Assembly: GCA_910579265.1 (NCBI GenBank)
Contig: CAJTTE010000021.1
Location: 1-47,816, forward strand
Length of the DNA stretch: 47,816 nucleotides
Reading direction: 5' to 3'
From: an uncultured Ruminiclostridium sp.
GTDB taxonomy: Bacteria; Bacillota; Clostridia; Oscillospirales; Ruminococcaceae
A program made the position numbers and the translations under genes. Positions 16,744 through 25,508 of this stretch are shown here, in pieces. Position 1 is the first letter of the stretch. Each line of letters starts with the position of its first letter. The notes below the pieces were generated by a model that saw nothing but the letters and a program-made list of their open reading frames with translations, did no database searches and was not told the origin of the DNA.

Positions 16744-16995
16744 TCAGTTCTGTTCTTTATACTGCTTAAGAGCTATGGCGAGCTGAGCGGGACAGGAGGT
16801 GCCCTTACCGTTGCAGTTGATGCCGTCCAGTCTTTTAATGACCTCGTCTACCGGCATATCCTTGACGAGACTGGAAATTCCCTGCAAATTACCGTTGCAG
16901 CCGCCTATTACCTTAAGGCTCTTGACAACGCCGTCCTCCACGTCGATAGTCATCTTACGCGAGCAAACTCCCTGAGGAATGTATTCAATGATCAT
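16744..16995 (-). CDS. TSCPD domain protein
   Basis: The 83-residue protein matches the short TSCPD family: YIPQGVCSRKMTIDVEDGVV, then GGCNGNLQGISSLVKDMPVD, and CNGKGTSCPAQLAIAL, which holds the TSCPD signature with its cysteines. Similar domains occur near the end of some ribonucleotide reductases, but the stand-alone form has no assigned role. The ATG at 16995 has CGGAGT 5-10 nt upstream; the longer frame to 17043 is not supported. It sits between malic enzyme and ruvX on the same strand. Confidence 0.85.
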   Translation of the reverse strand: MIIEYIPQGVCSRKMTIDVEDGVVKSLKVIGGCNGNLQGISSLVKDMPVDEVIKRLDGINCNGKGTSCPAQLAIALKQYKEQN

Positions 16996-17070
16996 AAAAA
17001 CTCCGTTCTGCCGTATAATACGGCGCTTAATTTTTTCGCACATAAAAATAATATGTGGTAAGGAAAATTT

Positions 17071-18249
17071 TTATTTTATATTTGCGGCTTGTTTTTCTTC
17101 ATTCCATGCTCTTGCAACCGCGTCTGCGACGCTGTCCGCTACCGCCTTGTTAAGAGGGCTTGCTATGATATTCTCGGTTGTTATTTCATTATCGGGTATA
17201 ACCGAAGCTATGGCATATGCAGCAGCAAGCTTCATATTCTCCGTAATTTCTTTTGCTCTTACCGACAATGCTCCCTTGAATATTCCGGGAAAAACAAGAA
17301 CATTGTTTATCTGATTCGGGAAATCGCTTCTTCCCGTACCGACTATATACGCTCCGGCATCCTTAGCCAGATAAGGCATTATTTCGGGAACAGGATTTGC
17401 CATAGCAAAAATAATAGGCTTTGCCGCCATTGATTTTATCATTTTTTCTGTGAACAGTCCCGGCTTTGAAACACCGATAAGAACGTCTGCTCCTGCCGCC
17501 GCCTCATCAAGCCCGCCTTTTTTGACGCTGAAATTGGATTTTTCGGCAATTTCGCTGTGAGCGGCATTTTCATATGTATCATCTCGATTGATGATGCCGC
17601 AAAGATCCACCATAATGAGATCCTTTATTCCAAGGCTGAGTAAAAAAGTACCTATGGCGATACCGGCAGCTCCGGCGCCGTTAATGACGACCGTAAGCTC
17701 GGAAATTTCCTTGCCCGCGCACTTTGCCGCATTGATGAGCGCCGCGCCTACAACCACCGCGGTCCCGTGCTGATCATCGTGAAATACGGGAATATCCAAC
17801 CGTTCCTTAAGCCGCCGCTCGATTTCAAAGCACCTCGGAGCCGCTATATCCTCAAGGTTTATACCTCCGAAGCTTTCGCTTATGAGTTCGATCGTGCGGA
17901 CGATCTCATCCGTATCCTTGCTTTTTATACAAATCGGGAATGCGTCCACACCTGCGAATTCCTTAAAAAGGCAGCATTTTCCCTCCATCACCGGCATTCC
18001 TGCCAGCCCGCCTATATCACCGAGACCCAGCACCGCAGTTCCGTCTGTGATTACCGCCACGAGATTGGCGCGTCTGGTAAGGCTGTAGGACAGCTCGGGA
18101 TTTTTCTGGATCTGAAGACAAGGCTCCGCAACGCCGGGAGTATATGCAAGGGAAAGATCCTCCCTCGTATTAACAGGCGCACGTGAAACCACCTCGATTT
18201 TTCCCTTCCATTCATAGTGCTTTTTCAGCGCCTCAGATTTAGTATCCAT
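17071..18249 (-). CDS. NAD(P)-dependent malic enzyme
   Basis: The 392-residue product oxidatively decarboxylates malate to pyruvate. The N-terminal domain has SLAYTPGVAEPC; the substrate region has VITDGTAVLGLGDIGG and the metal-binding IPVFHDDQHGTAVV; the cofactor site is VINGAGAAGIAIG. Length is that of the short bacterial form with no phosphotransacetylase tail. The start at 18249 (MDTKSEALKK) is preferred over the ATG at 18261, because GGAAGGA would touch the latter, but either is possible. It follows the PHP gene by 51 nt. It could supply pyruvate and NAD(P)H from C4 acids; the cofactor preference cannot be read by eye. Confidence 0.95.
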   Translation of the reverse strand: MDTKSEALKKHYEWKGKIEVVSRAPVNTREDLSLAYTPGVAEPCLQIQKNPELSYSLTRRANLVAVITDGTAVLGLGDIGGLAGMPVMEGKCCLFKEFAGVDAFPICIKSKDTDEIVRTIELISESFGGINLEDIAAPRCFEIERRLKERLDIPVFHDDQHGTAVVVGAALINAAKCAGKEISELTVVINGAGAAGIAIGTFLLSLGIKDLIMVDLCGIINRDDTYENAAHSEIAEKSNFSVKKGGLDEAAAGADVLIGVSKPGLFTEKMIKSMAAKPIIFAMANPVPEIMPYLAKDAGAYIVGTGRSDFPNQINNVLVFPGIFKGALSVRAKEITENMKLAAAYAIASVIPDNEITTENIIASPLNKAVADSVADAVARAWNEEKQAANIK

Positions 18250-18300
18250 TATATTTAACATTCCTTCCGTGATCTGTGATCAAGCCCGTAAATATCATGC

Positions 18301-19140
18301 TCATTTATGCTGCAATATCTTATCCAGAGAATCCTGAGGAGTAAGATTATATCCCAAGGAAATCGGATAGTGATTATAAAATCCGTGAAAATCACTTCCG
18401 CCCGTTGCAATAAGGTTATATTCCCCGCAAAGATCAAGAAGCAGTTTTTCGTCTCCGGATTTAAGGCTCTGATGCCAGACCTCAACGCCGTCTATCTTTC
18501 CCTCCTTGGCCAATTCCTCAATCAAACCGAAGTTGTCAAAAACTCGGGGATGAGCGATTACCGCAAGGCCTCCTGCCGAATGTATGAGCTCCAGCACAAA
18601 ATGCACCTCGGGACTTGACATGGTTTCGTTGCTGACCTCCACCGCACAAAGCCCTGTCTTCGAATCAAACAGCTCGTCGTATATATCTCCGTAAAGCTCC
18701 GTGGTATAACCGTAATCCATAAGCGCATGCATTATATGGCCTTTATATATAGCCTTGCTCCCTGCGGAATATTTGACTATGTTTTCAAGAGTGATCGGAT
18801 AACGGTCAAGCACCTTCATCGCCATTTTTTTACCGCGCTGACGCCGCATTTCGCTGTTTCTCATGCAAAGTCCTTCAAGACGGTCAGGCTTCTGCGGAAC
18901 ATAGCAAAGAATATGTACCTTACTCTCTCTTTTTCCGTCAAATGCGGAAAACTCTACCGCAGGAACTATCTCTATACCGTAACGCTGTCCTAAAACAGTA
19001 GCTCTTGATATTGAAGACAGACAATCATGATCGGTTATTGCCAGATAATCTATACCGTTTCTCTTAGCCTGCGCGATTACCTCTTCGATACCGAGCGAGC
19101 CATCGGACAATGTGGTATGACAGTGCAAATCAGCCTTCAT
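18301..19140 (-). CDS. PHP-domain phosphoesterase
   Basis: The 279-residue PHP protein has the expected metal ligands: DLHCHTTLSDG (His6, His8), LAITDHDCLS (about 33-42), VEFSAF, VIAHPRV and GGSDFHG near the C-terminus. This is the short form typical of TrpH/YciV-type enzymes, which hydrolyse 3',5'-nucleoside bisphosphates or the 5' ends of RNA; the actual substrate is not evident. It heads a minus-strand run (PHP, malic enzyme, TSCPD, ruvX) behind a promoter at 19203. Confidence 0.88.
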   Translation of the reverse strand: MKADLHCHTTLSDGSLGIEEVIAQAKRNGIDYLAITDHDCLSSISRATVLGQRYGIEIVPAVEFSAFDGKRESKVHILCYVPQKPDRLEGLCMRNSEMRRQRGKKMAMKVLDRYPITLENIVKYSAGSKAIYKGHIMHALMDYGYTTELYGDIYDELFDSKTGLCAVEVSNETMSSPEVHFVLELIHSAGGLAVIAHPRVFDNFGLIEELAKEGKIDGVEVWHQSLKSGDEKLLLDLCGEYNLIATGGSDFHGFYNHYPISLGYNLTPQDSLDKILQHK

Positions 19141-19202
19141 CTTTTCACCTCACGGTTTACTTAAAAATTGTAAAAATTCAGTTTTTATGATCTCTTATAA
19201 TA

Positions 19203-19231
19203 ATTATAACATTTTTTCGCCGGAAAAGCAA
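19203..19231 (-). promoter_or_regulatory. Promoter of the PHP/malic enzyme run
   Basis: On the minus strand TTGCTT (19226-19231), 17 nt, then a perfect TATAAT (19203-19208). The -10 box lies inside the palindrome TTATAATAATTATAA (19195-19209), which could serve as an operator or be chance in AT-rich DNA. Confidence 0.55.
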
Positions 19232-19677
19232 GAAAAAAATAAACTGTCCGGAATTTTTTAAAAAATACGCTGAAAGTCCAACCGCGAAGCCGTGTATTCT
19301 CCGCAGCATCAAAAACGAAAAACGCTTTCACCGCACTTAATGATATAAAATATTTTATTTTAAAGAGAAAATGTCACTTCGATAAGATATGATCGTCATA
19401 AAGCTCATGACACAGACCATAACAAAAGTTTTTTTAAAATATATGCAGATAGTGAAATGCTTCGGGAATAAATATGAAAACTCACCGGTCTTTACCTGAA
19501 AAATCCTCCGGAACAAATCAATAAAAAGCACCCGAAGCCGCCGAACGTTTCAGCGCCGTTAAAAAAATATTACCGACGGCGCCTGAAAAAAAGGCGGGGC
19601 GTTTATCCGCATGATAAAAAAGGATGCAATAGATAAAAAGCTCTTGTTGACCGTATTTTCCCGTCCTTTACCAGATA
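19232..19677. other. Intergenic stretch without a recognisable gene
   Basis: About 450 nt with no ORF preceded by a ribosome binding site on either strand. A few weak GC-rich inverted repeats (GGCGCC region near 19550-19600) are present, but no T-run follows. Confidence 0.45.
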
Positions 19678-19755
19678 AAGGCGAACGGCATAAACCGCTC
19701 GCCTTAAATAAGACCTGCTTAAGGCAATACGCACAATGATTGCATGTTGCCTTAA
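19678..19755 (-). repeat. Two hairpins beyond the DUF624 gene
   Basis: The first (19678-19705) pairs AAGGCGAACGG with CCGCTCGCCTT. The second (19719-19755) pairs TTAAGGCAATACGCA with TGCATGTTGCCTTAA. The second resembles the hairpin at 25127-25183, which has the same TTAGGCAATAC ends, so it belongs to a short palindromic repeat family. It lies 9 nt past the stop of the DUF624 gene and may act as its terminator, although a clean T-run is lacking. Confidence 0.55.
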
Positions 19756-19763
19756 AAACGATA

Positions 19764-20663
19764 TTATTTTATAATTCTGCCTATTCCCTTGGTTTGGCTC
19801 TTTTTTCTTATTTCCGGTTCCGAGCCGCCGTGATCTGTAAATATGCGCTCCTCTTCATCCGGTTCTTCGGGAAGCTCCGGATTTTTCATTCCCTTTGATT
19901 CATAATAGGGGTTGATTATATATTTCTGGATCACGGGATAACAGTTAAAAGCATTTAAAAACATAAGCCATGCAAACGGGATCACCGGCGTAAAAAACGT
20001 TGAATACGGGAAAAACAAAATCATAACCGATATAAAGAATATCCATACGACAAAATTTATGATATTGACCTTGATTCCCATAATCGTAAGGAGCAAAGCA
20101 TTCTTTATTATTTTACTTAACGGCAGTGTCAGGCTGACTATTTCAAGGTAAATATAAAAATGTGCCATAAAAAAATATGCGGCTATGGCGCTGGAAATTA
20201 TCATCAAAGCATAATTTTCCATTGTGGGCGCATTGTCGATTGCCTGAACATAAAACATCAGTCCGTATACAAATGCGCAGAAAAACACCACGTCAAATAT
20301 ACCCACGGGCAGCGCTTGGCGGAAATTGTTTTTAAAGGCGGTTTTAAATTCGTCCATCAAAAAAATAGGCTTCTCTAAAGTAAATTTGCGCATGACCTGT
20401 GACGCGGCAGCCGTCGCCGGACCGAACAATACGAGTACCGGAACGGATATAAGCATGAAATAACGGTTTCCCGTCTGACTCGATATGATAAATGCGGCCA
20501 GTACCAGAACTAATCCGCTGGAAATAAAATAAATAAAGTTTACTGTGATAAGCTTCCAGAATTTGGACGCGAACTGCTCCCAGAATCTGAAAAAAGGCTT
20601 CTTTTTCGGTCCGTTCTTTGCGACGCCCTTACCGGAGGTCTCATAATTATAGAAAAGTCCCAA
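19764..20663 (-). CDS. DUF624 (YesL-like) membrane protein
   Basis: This 299-residue integral membrane protein has about five hydrophobic segments: roughly 38-60, 66-84, 117-138, 148-172 and 196-235. The start of the conserved domain, FFRFWEQFASKFWKLITVNF, and FGPATAAASQV match the DUF624/YesL family, which is linked in Firmicutes to carbohydrate ABC transporters; no such transporter is adjacent. The C-terminal 50 residues are charged and cytoplasmic. The start is TTG at 20663 with AGGA 5 nt upstream. It appears to be monocistronic, with a promoter at 20709-20737. Confidence 0.82.
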   Translation of the reverse strand: MGLFYNYETSGKGVAKNGPKKKPFFRFWEQFASKFWKLITVNFIYFISSGLVLVLAAFIISSQTGNRYFMLISVPVLVLFGPATAAASQVMRKFTLEKPIFLMDEFKTAFKNNFRQALPVGIFDVVFFCAFVYGLMFYVQAIDNAPTMENYALMIISSAIAAYFFMAHFYIYLEIVSLTLPLSKIIKNALLLTIMGIKVNIINFVVWIFFISVMILFFPYSTFFTPVIPFAWLMFLNAFNCYPVIQKYIINPYYESKGMKNPELPEEPDEEERIFTDHGGSEPEIRKKSQTKGIGRIIK

Positions 20664-20708
20664 TTACATCCTACTTTCCGCATACCTATGCAATGTTATC
20701 GACAATAT

Positions 20709-20737
20709 ATTATACTATATCCGTATTAAAAATGCAA
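20709..20737 (-). promoter_or_regulatory. Promoter of the DUF624 gene
   Basis: Minus strand TTGCAT (20732-20737), 17-nt spacer, TATAAT (20709-20714). It precedes the TTG start by about 45 nt. Confidence 0.65.
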
Positions 20738-20825
20738 TAGCGCGATGTGAAAAACAATTGAAAAAATCAAAAATATCATTGATGATGAAAAAAATGCGTA
20801 CCGCTTCCTGCGAAATCTTGATCCA

Positions 20826-22040
20826 TCAGGTATTTGTTCTGATATCGTCCCAATTTTCCGTTTGATTTGCATTTGTGAGCCAGTTGAGCGCATAGTGCCA
20901 TTCATAAACGATCTCTCCGTCTACGGCTGACATCTCTTTATGATGGATCCTTGCGTCGACGCACGCCCAGTTATACCGAAATATAACGTCCTGCATATCA
21001 AGAATTTCCGTTTTGCTTTTTAACGCCGATTTTTCATTCAGGCTGTCAGAATCGTTATTCCACATGATCTTTCCGATATCGCCTGCGTCACAGATCTTAT
21101 CCGGCTCACCGAGCTCCCACAGACCCAGCGCCCATAAAAGCACGGCACAGCACTCATACCGCCAGCCGAATTTCGGATGAAGATCGGGATGACCGAGCGG
21201 ATTTTCCACATATTCCCTTTCCTCCATGGAAAAACCATTAGTCACCGAATATTTTTCCTCCAGCTCGCCCAGCATTCCGGCGATCATATCTTTAGCTTTT
21301 TCAGGTTCATAGTTGCAGGCTTCGGAGCAAACCGCCGCCGCAAATACGCATGCGAGTCTTTTAATTATTTTTTCCTTTGAGGGAACCGTGCATTCCGACT
21401 CGTATACGGATGCCTTAAGGTGCTCTGCATAAGGGATCCCCATATCCCTGCACTTTTTTTGGGAACGCTCCCTGCGGTCAACATCCGCCTGTTCCTCCTC
21501 GATATCTTTATCCAGAATGCTGCTGTCGGCTTGCGGTATGTATTCTTCAAAATCCGTTTTTCCGTCCGCCGAAATAAGAAGCTTTTTATCTGATCGGTAC
21601 AAATACATATTAGGATGAAGCACAAAGCCGTTGAGCCTGACCGCCAGAAGATAAACCGCCACAACAAGATATTCCGTTCGATTGTCATCGTCATTGAGCG
21701 TAAATTCGATCCCGGTCACACAGTTAAAAAGCGCTATCTGCTGAATTACGCTTTTCTTCACCTTCTCGTTGGAAAGCGGAGCCTGCGAAAAAAATCCCGC
21801 CATTCCTGCGGCATGACTCTGCGTCTGTCTGCCGTCCATTATGTGTATCCTGAACGCCGAGCCGTCCTGTAAAATAAACTCTGTTCCTCCCTCTATTTCC
21901 TTTCGGTCAACGACGGTATCCTTAAGTATATCCGCCATATGCTCCGACACATCATCGGAATTCCTGCGGCAGGCATATACCGTTAAAACCGCCTGTTTTT
22001 CCTCCGGTCCCCTTTTTTCTTTTTTCTTAAAAAATCCCAC
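20826..22040 (-). CDS. DUF4272 domain protein
   Basis: The start is GTG at 22040, with AAAGGAG 7 nt upstream; this gives MGFFKKKEKRG and 404 residues, dropping an unlikely 59-residue leader. The C-terminal half carries the DUF4272 hallmarks: RSQKKCRDMGIPYAEHLKA, WRYECCAVLLWALGLWELGE and the stretch DVIFRYNWACVDARIH followed by EIVYEWHYALNWLT. The N-terminal 150 residues are an additional module (VYACRRNSDDVSEHMADIL, DGSAFRIHIMDG) also seen ahead of DUF4272 in other proteins. The function is unknown; Trp- and Tyr-rich helices suggest a soluble binding domain. It lies 198 nt after proC, separated by a terminator. Confidence 0.82.
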   Translation of the reverse strand: MGFFKKKEKRGPEEKQAVLTVYACRRNSDDVSEHMADILKDTVVDRKEIEGGTEFILQDGSAFRIHIMDGRQTQSHAAGMAGFFSQAPLSNEKVKKSVIQQIALFNCVTGIEFTLNDDDNRTEYLVVAVYLLAVRLNGFVLHPNMYLYRSDKKLLISADGKTDFEEYIPQADSSILDKDIEEEQADVDRRERSQKKCRDMGIPYAEHLKASVYESECTVPSKEKIIKRLACVFAAAVCSEACNYEPEKAKDMIAGMLGELEEKYSVTNGFSMEEREYVENPLGHPDLHPKFGWRYECCAVLLWALGLWELGEPDKICDAGDIGKIMWNNDSDSLNEKSALKSKTEILDMQDVIFRYNWACVDARIHHKEMSAVDGEIVYEWHYALNWLTNANQTENWDDIRTNT

Positions 22041-22148
22041 AGTATAGCTCCTTTCGTAAAATCCTGAAATCAAAAAAATATTTCTGCGGCAGCGATCATA
22101 AATTTCCCGCTTTGCTCGTTCCGTAATAATATGGGATTTACCGCCCCG

Positions 22149-22211
22149 GATTAAAAATCGGCTGCACGGCGGAGCATAATGATCCGTCATATCGGTCCAA
22201 AGCCGATTTTT
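22149..22211 (-). terminator. Terminator after proC
   Basis: A perfect 11-bp stem (AAAAATCGGCT with AGCCGATTTTT) encloses a loop of about 37 nt that can fold further (GGACCGATATGACGGATC). On the minus strand the stem ends in five Ts. It separates proC from the DUF4272 gene, so the latter probably has its own promoter, which I could not place. Confidence 0.65.
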
Positions 22212-22237
22212 GAACAAGTTACGGCTTTTATATCCGC

Positions 22238-23095
22238 TTACTTTTCCGCCAATTCATAAGCTCTTTTGGTACAAGCCTCGCAAGCCGACCTGACGGTTTC
22301 CTCAAGTCTTCCCTCATACAGTTTTTCAAGTCCCGCCAGAGTCGTGCCTCCCGGCGAGCTTACCTGCTTAATAAGCTGCTCCAGGCTCATTCCGCTGTCC
22401 GTTATCATTTTAGCGCTTCCCGTCAGTGTCTGCGCAAAAAGCTCCAGAGCCGCACCTCCGTCTATCCCGGCCTCTTGTGCATAATCCGCAAAAGCCTTTG
22501 CAAAAAGATAAATGAAGGCGGGAGAACTTCCGTTTATACAAATTATCTCCTTCATTTTGTCCATAGGGATTTCCCTGACGATCCCGCAGCATTCAATAAC
22601 GGATTTCGCAAATTCAAACTCCCGGTCGCTTATTTCTTGATCACGTGCGATAGCGCTTGCCCCAAGGCCTAACATTGCCGGGGTATTAGGCATAACGATA
22701 GCTGTCTTGATACCGGGACCGGCATGTTCTTTGATAAACTCCGATGAAATCCCCGCACAGATGCTTATGAAAACATGATTTGATCTGACGGAAGGTCTCA
22801 CCTTGTCAAGAATATCTCCAAGCGTCTGAGGCTTTACCGCCAGAAGAATATACTCGCACTTGCTGACTAACTCGTTTTCACTTGAGCAGATCGTTACTCC
22901 GAGCTGTTTCAAGCGCTCGATTTTTCCGCTGTCCGGTTCATAAGCGGAAATCGAAATACTCCTTGAAAAAGCAAAAAGCGAAATACTGTTTGAATGATCA
23001 CCCGTTTGAGCACCGCTGTTCTTTACCTTTTCCAAAATGCCTTTAATAATTGCAAACCCCATGTTCCCGGCACCGAGAAATCCTAAATTGATCAT
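22238..23095 (-). CDS. proC: Pyrroline-5-carboxylate reductase
   Basis: The 285-residue enzyme reduces pyrroline-5-carboxylate to proline. Rossmann motif GFLGAGNMG opens the protein (5-13); VKPQT, NTPAMLGLGASAIA, SSPAFIYLFAKAFADYA and VSSPGGTTLAGLE complete the family pattern. The start at 23095 (MINLGFLG) has AAAGGA upstream. An insertion of about 25 residues rich in Ser lies between the first helix and the second strand (KNSGAQTGDHSNSISLFAFS region), which is unusual and adds to the length compared with the normal 265-270. It follows the methyltransferase by 25 nt. Confidence 0.94.
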   Translation of the reverse strand: MINLGFLGAGNMGFAIIKGILEKVKNSGAQTGDHSNSISLFAFSRSISISAYEPDSGKIERLKQLGVTICSSENELVSKCEYILLAVKPQTLGDILDKVRPSVRSNHVFISICAGISSEFIKEHAGPGIKTAIVMPNTPAMLGLGASAIARDQEISDREFEFAKSVIECCGIVREIPMDKMKEIICINGSSPAFIYLFAKAFADYAQEAGIDGGAALELFAQTLTGSAKMITDSGMSLEQLIKQVSSPGGTTLAGLEKLYEGRLEETVRSACEACTKRAYELAEK

Positions 23096-23120
23096 TGTAT
23101 TTTTCCTTTCCATAAATGCT

Positions 23121-23912
23121 TCAGCGCTTTTTAAAAATATCCAGAGTATGGTTTGAGACCCCTGTAAGGTCCTCTCTTTCGCAAACGGAGAAATGATATC
23201 TCATATAAGTATCGAAGGCCTCGTCATCCATTTCGTCTATTACCCTTTGCATATCGGGATAACGGGAAAACATATCCGTCCCCACAAAGGCGAGACGCTC
23301 CGTATTGAATCCGGACATGAGCCGGTCGATTTCCGCCTTGGTGTGTAGTACAAAAATTTCCGAGGGTGTGGACGAGCATTTAAAAGTGACGGGATCCACA
23401 AGGGATTTATATGGTTCGGCACCGATCATGCCCTTTATAAAACAGAATTGTATTACCGTAGGATCATTCATACAGTATGCCGAAAAAACCGTTCCTCCCC
23501 TTTTTGTAACGCGGATTGCCTCTGAAAGCGCCTTTTTTTCATCCTCCTCGGTATACAGATGATACATAGGACCTAAGAGCAGTGTGATATCATACATATC
23601 GGACCGGATAAAAGACAAATCGCAGGCGTTGCCCTCGGCTATGGTGATTTTCTCATTCGGCAAAGTGTTTTTCCTGAATTTATCGATGTTGCAGGGCATA
23701 AGCTCCACTGCGTCGACCTCATGACCAAGCCGTGCAAAATAGTGGGAATATCTGCCGGAAGCCGCTCCTATTTCAAGGATTTTCGCACCGGGAAACAAAT
23801 ACCTCCCTACATACCTTACCGTGGTAAGAAACTCCGGCTGTCCGTGGCGGGAAAGCAGCCTTGCGTCCTCATCATAGCTTTCATAATAGTTTTTTAAATA
23901 TTCGTCCGCCAT
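23121..23912 (-). CDS. Class I SAM-dependent methyltransferase
   Basis: The 263-residue protein has the class I methyltransferase fold. Motif I is ILEIGAASGRYSHYFA (about 41-56), the acidic residue of motif II is in EVDAVELMP, and motif IV is ITLLLGPMYHL. The C-terminal third is a lid-like region (YHFSVCEREDLTGVSNHTLD) seen in small uncharacterised clostridial methyltransferases. The substrate is not evident. Its ATG directly follows the TAA of the upstream gene (TAAATG), so translation is coupled, and proC follows by 25 nt. Confidence 0.87.
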   Translation of the reverse strand: MADEYLKNYYESYDEDARLLSRHGQPEFLTTVRYVGRYLFPGAKILEIGAASGRYSHYFARLGHEVDAVELMPCNIDKFRKNTLPNEKITIAEGNACDLSFIRSDMYDITLLLGPMYHLYTEEDEKKALSEAIRVTKRGGTVFSAYCMNDPTVIQFCFIKGMIGAEPYKSLVDPVTFKCSSTPSEIFVLHTKAEIDRLMSGFNTERLAFVGTDMFSRYPDMQRVIDEMDDEAFDTYMRYHFSVCEREDLTGVSNHTLDIFKKR

Positions 23913-24833
23913 TTACACCTCTCTCTTTTCATCGGGACAAAACAATATTCTCCTGAAATCGCTGTCCCTCGTATCCATATCACCCAAAAAAATTCTATTA
24001 TGCTCGGGAACGGCGTCATATGCTTTACGGAGATATTCCCTTGTTTGGTCGCTTGGTGAGCATAAATAAAGATAATGTGCCTTGCGGCAGCGTTCAATTG
24101 CGTCTGCCTCTCCCGCAAGACCCAAGGCAAGCTCGTTTATCTCCTTTTTCTTTTCCTTTGCTTCAACTCTGCTGCCGATGTCGGCGAGAACGATCTTTCC
24201 GAGTCCCTCCACAGTAACCTCCTCTTTACCTGCGGGAGCTGTCAGAAGTACTCCGGAATCGAACAAAAGACCGATTTCCTCTGCGGTATAAGCCTTATCG
24301 CCGATCATACCCAATCTTGCCGTTTTATCTGCATAGACCGTAAGCTCGGTAATGTAAAGTCCGCCGTCTTTGTTTCTATAGAAAATATATCCGCTTTTAC
24401 CGTCGAGCATAGTGTAACCCAGACCCGGTTTCAGCTTGAACGGGACAGGAGAAGCGGAAAATCGCACCCTGGCCTTATCCCACTTGTCCCTTTCTCTTTG
24501 GGAAGTGACATAAATATTCCGCATCTCAGGATTGATGCTGCGGACGGTTTCTTCTATATGCCTGTTAAATCCCGTTATATCAAACTGCCATTTTGCGCTT
24601 TCTACCCTGAATGCGCCCAGACCGTTTATCGAAAGCTCCTTTCCGTCCGGGACCTGAGGCGTGACCCATCCTTTTTTTAGAATGCTTATAAAATCGCCCA
24701 AATCTGTTTTTTCCCAGCAGCTTACGGTGCCGTCCTCATAAACGCCCAGCTGTATGAGGAAATAGCTGGAGTTATGTATTACTGCGGGAATTGTCACACC
24801 TTCTATTCGCTGTTTTCTGTATATATTTCCCAT
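23913..24833 (-). CDS. Unknown protein with an internal duplication
   Basis: I do not recognise a named family for this 306-residue protein. Two segments look like copies: about 30-75 (VYEDGTVSCWEKTDLGDF, later PDGKELSINGLGAFRV) and about 163-208 (VYADKTARLGMIGDKAYT, later PAGKEEVTVEGLGKIVL), sharing VYxDxT, a Gly-Val step, P-GKE and GLG. The C-terminus (about 235-300) has RCRKAHYLYLCSPSDQTREY and DAVPEHNRIFLGDMDTRDSD, a conserved-looking helical region. No signal peptide or membrane segment is seen. AAAGGAG precedes the ATG. It opens an operon with the methyltransferase and proC. Confidence 0.75.
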   Translation of the reverse strand: MGNIYRKQRIEGVTIPAVIHNSSYFLIQLGVYEDGTVSCWEKTDLGDFISILKKGWVTPQVPDGKELSINGLGAFRVESAKWQFDITGFNRHIEETVRSINPEMRNIYVTSQRERDKWDKARVRFSASPVPFKLKPGLGYTMLDGKSGYIFYRNKDGGLYITELTVYADKTARLGMIGDKAYTAEEIGLLFDSGVLLTAPAGKEEVTVEGLGKIVLADIGSRVEAKEKKKEINELALGLAGEADAIERCRKAHYLYLCSPSDQTREYLRKAYDAVPEHNRIFLGDMDTRDSDFRRILFCPDEKREV

Positions 24834-25126
24834 AAACCTTCTCCTTTAATGATTCGGAAATATTGAGACGCTTTTTTCCTCGGAAAATCTGACGGCCTGC
24901 CACATAGTTACCTCCCGGGGTGATACGGTTAAATCCGTATCCGTTTTTTTCGCCCATTGCCGAACGACAGTCTTCCGGTCATGAGAATAATAACGCGTAA
25001 GGATCCCGCATAAACCTCAAGTCCCACTTTTTATTTCACTTCTTGCATTATCGGACATCTGAAAAGTCCGGGTATGCGGCTTTTAAGCTTTTTGGATGCG
25101 GAGGCCGGCTTTATTCCCAGGCATTC

Positions 25127-25183
25127 TTTAGGCAATACCGCATAATGACCGCCTGAGGGCTTTGCGTGCGGTATTGCCTTAAA
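25127..25183. repeat. Palindromic repeat with TTTAGGCAATAC ends
   Basis: TTTAGGCAATACCGCA (25127-25142) pairs with TGCGGTATTGCCTTAAA (25167-25183), leaving a GC-rich loop. The same ends occur in the hairpin at 19719-19755. It directly precedes a decayed MITE copy. Confidence 0.6.
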
Positions 25184-25186
25184 TTA

Positions 25187-25345
25187 CGGGCTGTCCGAAA
25201 AGTCTTGATTTACACGATTTTTATTAACTGCGGACACTTTATGCGTCAAAAACACCCGGAATATTACCATATTTATCAGATTTTTTTGAAATCTCAATGT
25301 ATCCGGCAAAACCGCACAAAATTACATAGCTTTAAGCTGCGCCCA
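25187..25345 (+). mobile_element. Decayed MITE-like element (family A)
   Basis: The left end GGGCTGTCCGAAAA and the next 50 nt (TTTACACGATTTTTATTAAC, ACTGCGGAC) follow the 185-bp family, but the middle hairpin is lost and the right end is poor (AATTACATAG, GCGCCC). About 160 bp remain. Boundaries are approximate. Confidence 0.45.
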
Positions 25346-25352
25346 TAATAAG

Positions 25353-25508
25353 AGCGTGTCCGCATAAAGCCCTGTGCACGACTATTTGGAAAACCTTACA
25401 GCATATTTTATTAACTTTTTGAAATAATCAGGCATCCCTGCAAAATTTGCCTCATCTACGGCAAAATCAGTTCCGAATATCCGTATAACGGTTTTATGTG
25501 AACACGCT
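25353..25508. repeat. Family C repeat, uninterrupted copy
   Basis: AGCGTGTCCGCATAAAG at the left and, inverted, AGCGTGTTCACATAAAA at the right give about 17-bp terminal inverted repeats. The centre shares CATCCCTGCAAAA and CTACGGCAAAAT with the copy at 15.2-15.5 kb. This copy lacks the nested 158-bp element and serves as its empty site. A minus-strand open frame across it (25382-25657) has no family resemblance and is taken as chance. Confidence 0.6.
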
